Below, one piece after another: positions 63,211-64,000 of a DNA stretch of 64,000 nt. The translations under genes were made by a program, and so were the position numbers. The notes below the pieces were generated by a model, which saw only the letters and a list, made by a program, of their open reading frames with translations, ran no database searches and was not told where the DNA came from. Positions within the stretch are counted from its first letter, which is position 1, and each line of letters begins with the position of its first letter. This stretch comes from Tetrahymena thermophila SB210 (lineage: Eukaryota; Ciliophora; Oligohymenophorea; Hymenostomatida; Tetrahymenidae): NCBI RefSeq assembly GCF_000189635.1, contig NW_002476350.1:63255-127254 (forward strand), in the 5' to 3' direction.

Positions 63211-64000
63211 CGAAATAATTTATCAATTAAAAAAGTTAATTAGTTAGTTAATTTGTAGTAAATTTAATAAAAATAATATTTAAATTTAGTAGTTAGTATC
63301 TCGATCGATTATCGACTTTAATTGTTATAAAATGCTTTAAGCCTTAAAATTAAATTATTCTTATATATTAAAATTATTTATTCCTATATACTTACTTACA
63401 TAAATAAATTTCAAAGAAATAAAGCAATCAATTTATTTATTTATTTCATTTTATTATTGCTCACACAATTATCTAAAAATTTAGATTAATTATTTATTCT
63501 TAATGCAAATAATACTGTTAAAATCATTTATAGATAGATAATTTTCATTTTCCTTTTAATAATTGATATCCCCAACAAAATATTATTTGTATAAAAAACG
63601 ATAGAATAAATAAATATAATTTAACAATAATCAGAAACAATAATTAGAATTATTATGCAAGATTAACTAAACTTATTTTATTTATTTATTATGTATATAT
63701 ATAGTACTCTAAGGTACTGCCTTTTTCAAGGCTGCATACACGTATATTAATAAGGTTTATTATTAAGTAGTATGGTTTTCAACTGAATTTAAATATAACA
63801 CATAATGGGTTTATATTATTTAATCCTTCAACAAGACAGATAGACAGACATTTAAATCAAATATAATGAGCATTTATTTGTTTATTTTTTTTAGTTTTTG
63901 TATTACTTTAATTTTATTTACTGGAAAATTTATCTTGGCTTTTATAATAAATAGAATAATTTTGGTTAAAAATATTCCAAATTAATAGAATAAGATTAAT
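63211..64000. other. AT-rich 3' flank
   Basis: Low-complexity sequence downstream of the TBC gene to the window end, with short (TTTA)n and (GATA/GACA)n runs. No coding signal. Confidence 0.5.

Noticed and set aside
1..64000. tRNA, rRNA, CRISPR, telomere repeat and chromosome breakage sites
   Set aside because: Scanned by eye for tRNA T-loop words, GGGGTT arrays and the 15-bp Tetrahymena breakage motif; none was found. A tRNA search program could still find a diverged gene.

Overview
The window looks like macronuclear DNA of a ciliate, most probably a Tetrahymena. It is very A+T rich on both strands. Genes read through only when TAA and TAG are taken as glutamine and TGA is the sole stop. 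Coding stretches are split by GT..AG introns, mostly about 40 to 150 bases long with a few of 400 to 1,700. No operons, ribosome binding sites, tRNA or rRNA genes, CRISPR arrays, telomere repeats or transposons were seen. I decoded every gene by hand with the ciliate code. For most of them the exon lengths and intron phases add up to an intact frame ending in TGA, which is strong internal support. Standard-code open frames in this DNA are mostly fragments or antisense shadows.

Left part, 1 to 18400: a leucine-rich-repeat gene fragment cut by the left edge (minus), a Gln/Asn-rich protein of unknown role (1283..3061, plus), a coiled-coil protein (3827..6108, minus), a large protein with F-x-P-x-I-N repeats and an EF-hand-like C terminus (7093..10951, plus), a Ser/Thr kinase without introns (11908..14094, minus), and the ER translocon subunit Sec62 (15151..17042, plus).

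Middle part, 18400 to 41000: a PHD-finger protein with long acidic tracts (18427..22034, minus), a polyglutamine protein whose first exon lies 1.7 kb from the rest (about 22355..26022, minus), a 4.7-kb gene-poor stretch, a B-box protein with a 1,100-codon Asn/Gln-rich second exon (30725..35271, minus), the PP2A regulator Tap42/IGBP1 (36735..38137, plus), and a small protein, possibly mitochondrial, with strongly biased codons (38923..40376, plus).

Right part, 41000 to 64000: a PH-domain AGC kinase (41665..44960, minus), an NAD(P)-dependent extended SDR reductase (46235..47487, minus), the basal-body protein BBOF1 (49007..51134, plus), a RING/TRAF zinc-finger protein (53101..54487, plus), a xylose-isomerase-like TIM-barrel enzyme (55051..56107, minus), a polytopic membrane protein whose stop codon lies in a 24-bp tandem repeat (56998..58575, plus), a nucleoside hydrolase (59322..60411, minus) and a TBC Rab-GAP without introns (61657..63210, plus).

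The genes stand alone with their own flanks and show no sign of forming one pathway. Most intergenic gaps are 0.5 to 2 kb of low-complexity AT-rich DNA. I did not find a clearly new multi-gene system. The items most worth following are the EF-hand/F-x-P-x-I-N protein, the polyQ gene with its long first intron, the small codon-biased protein at 38923, and the membrane protein with its stop inside a repeat.
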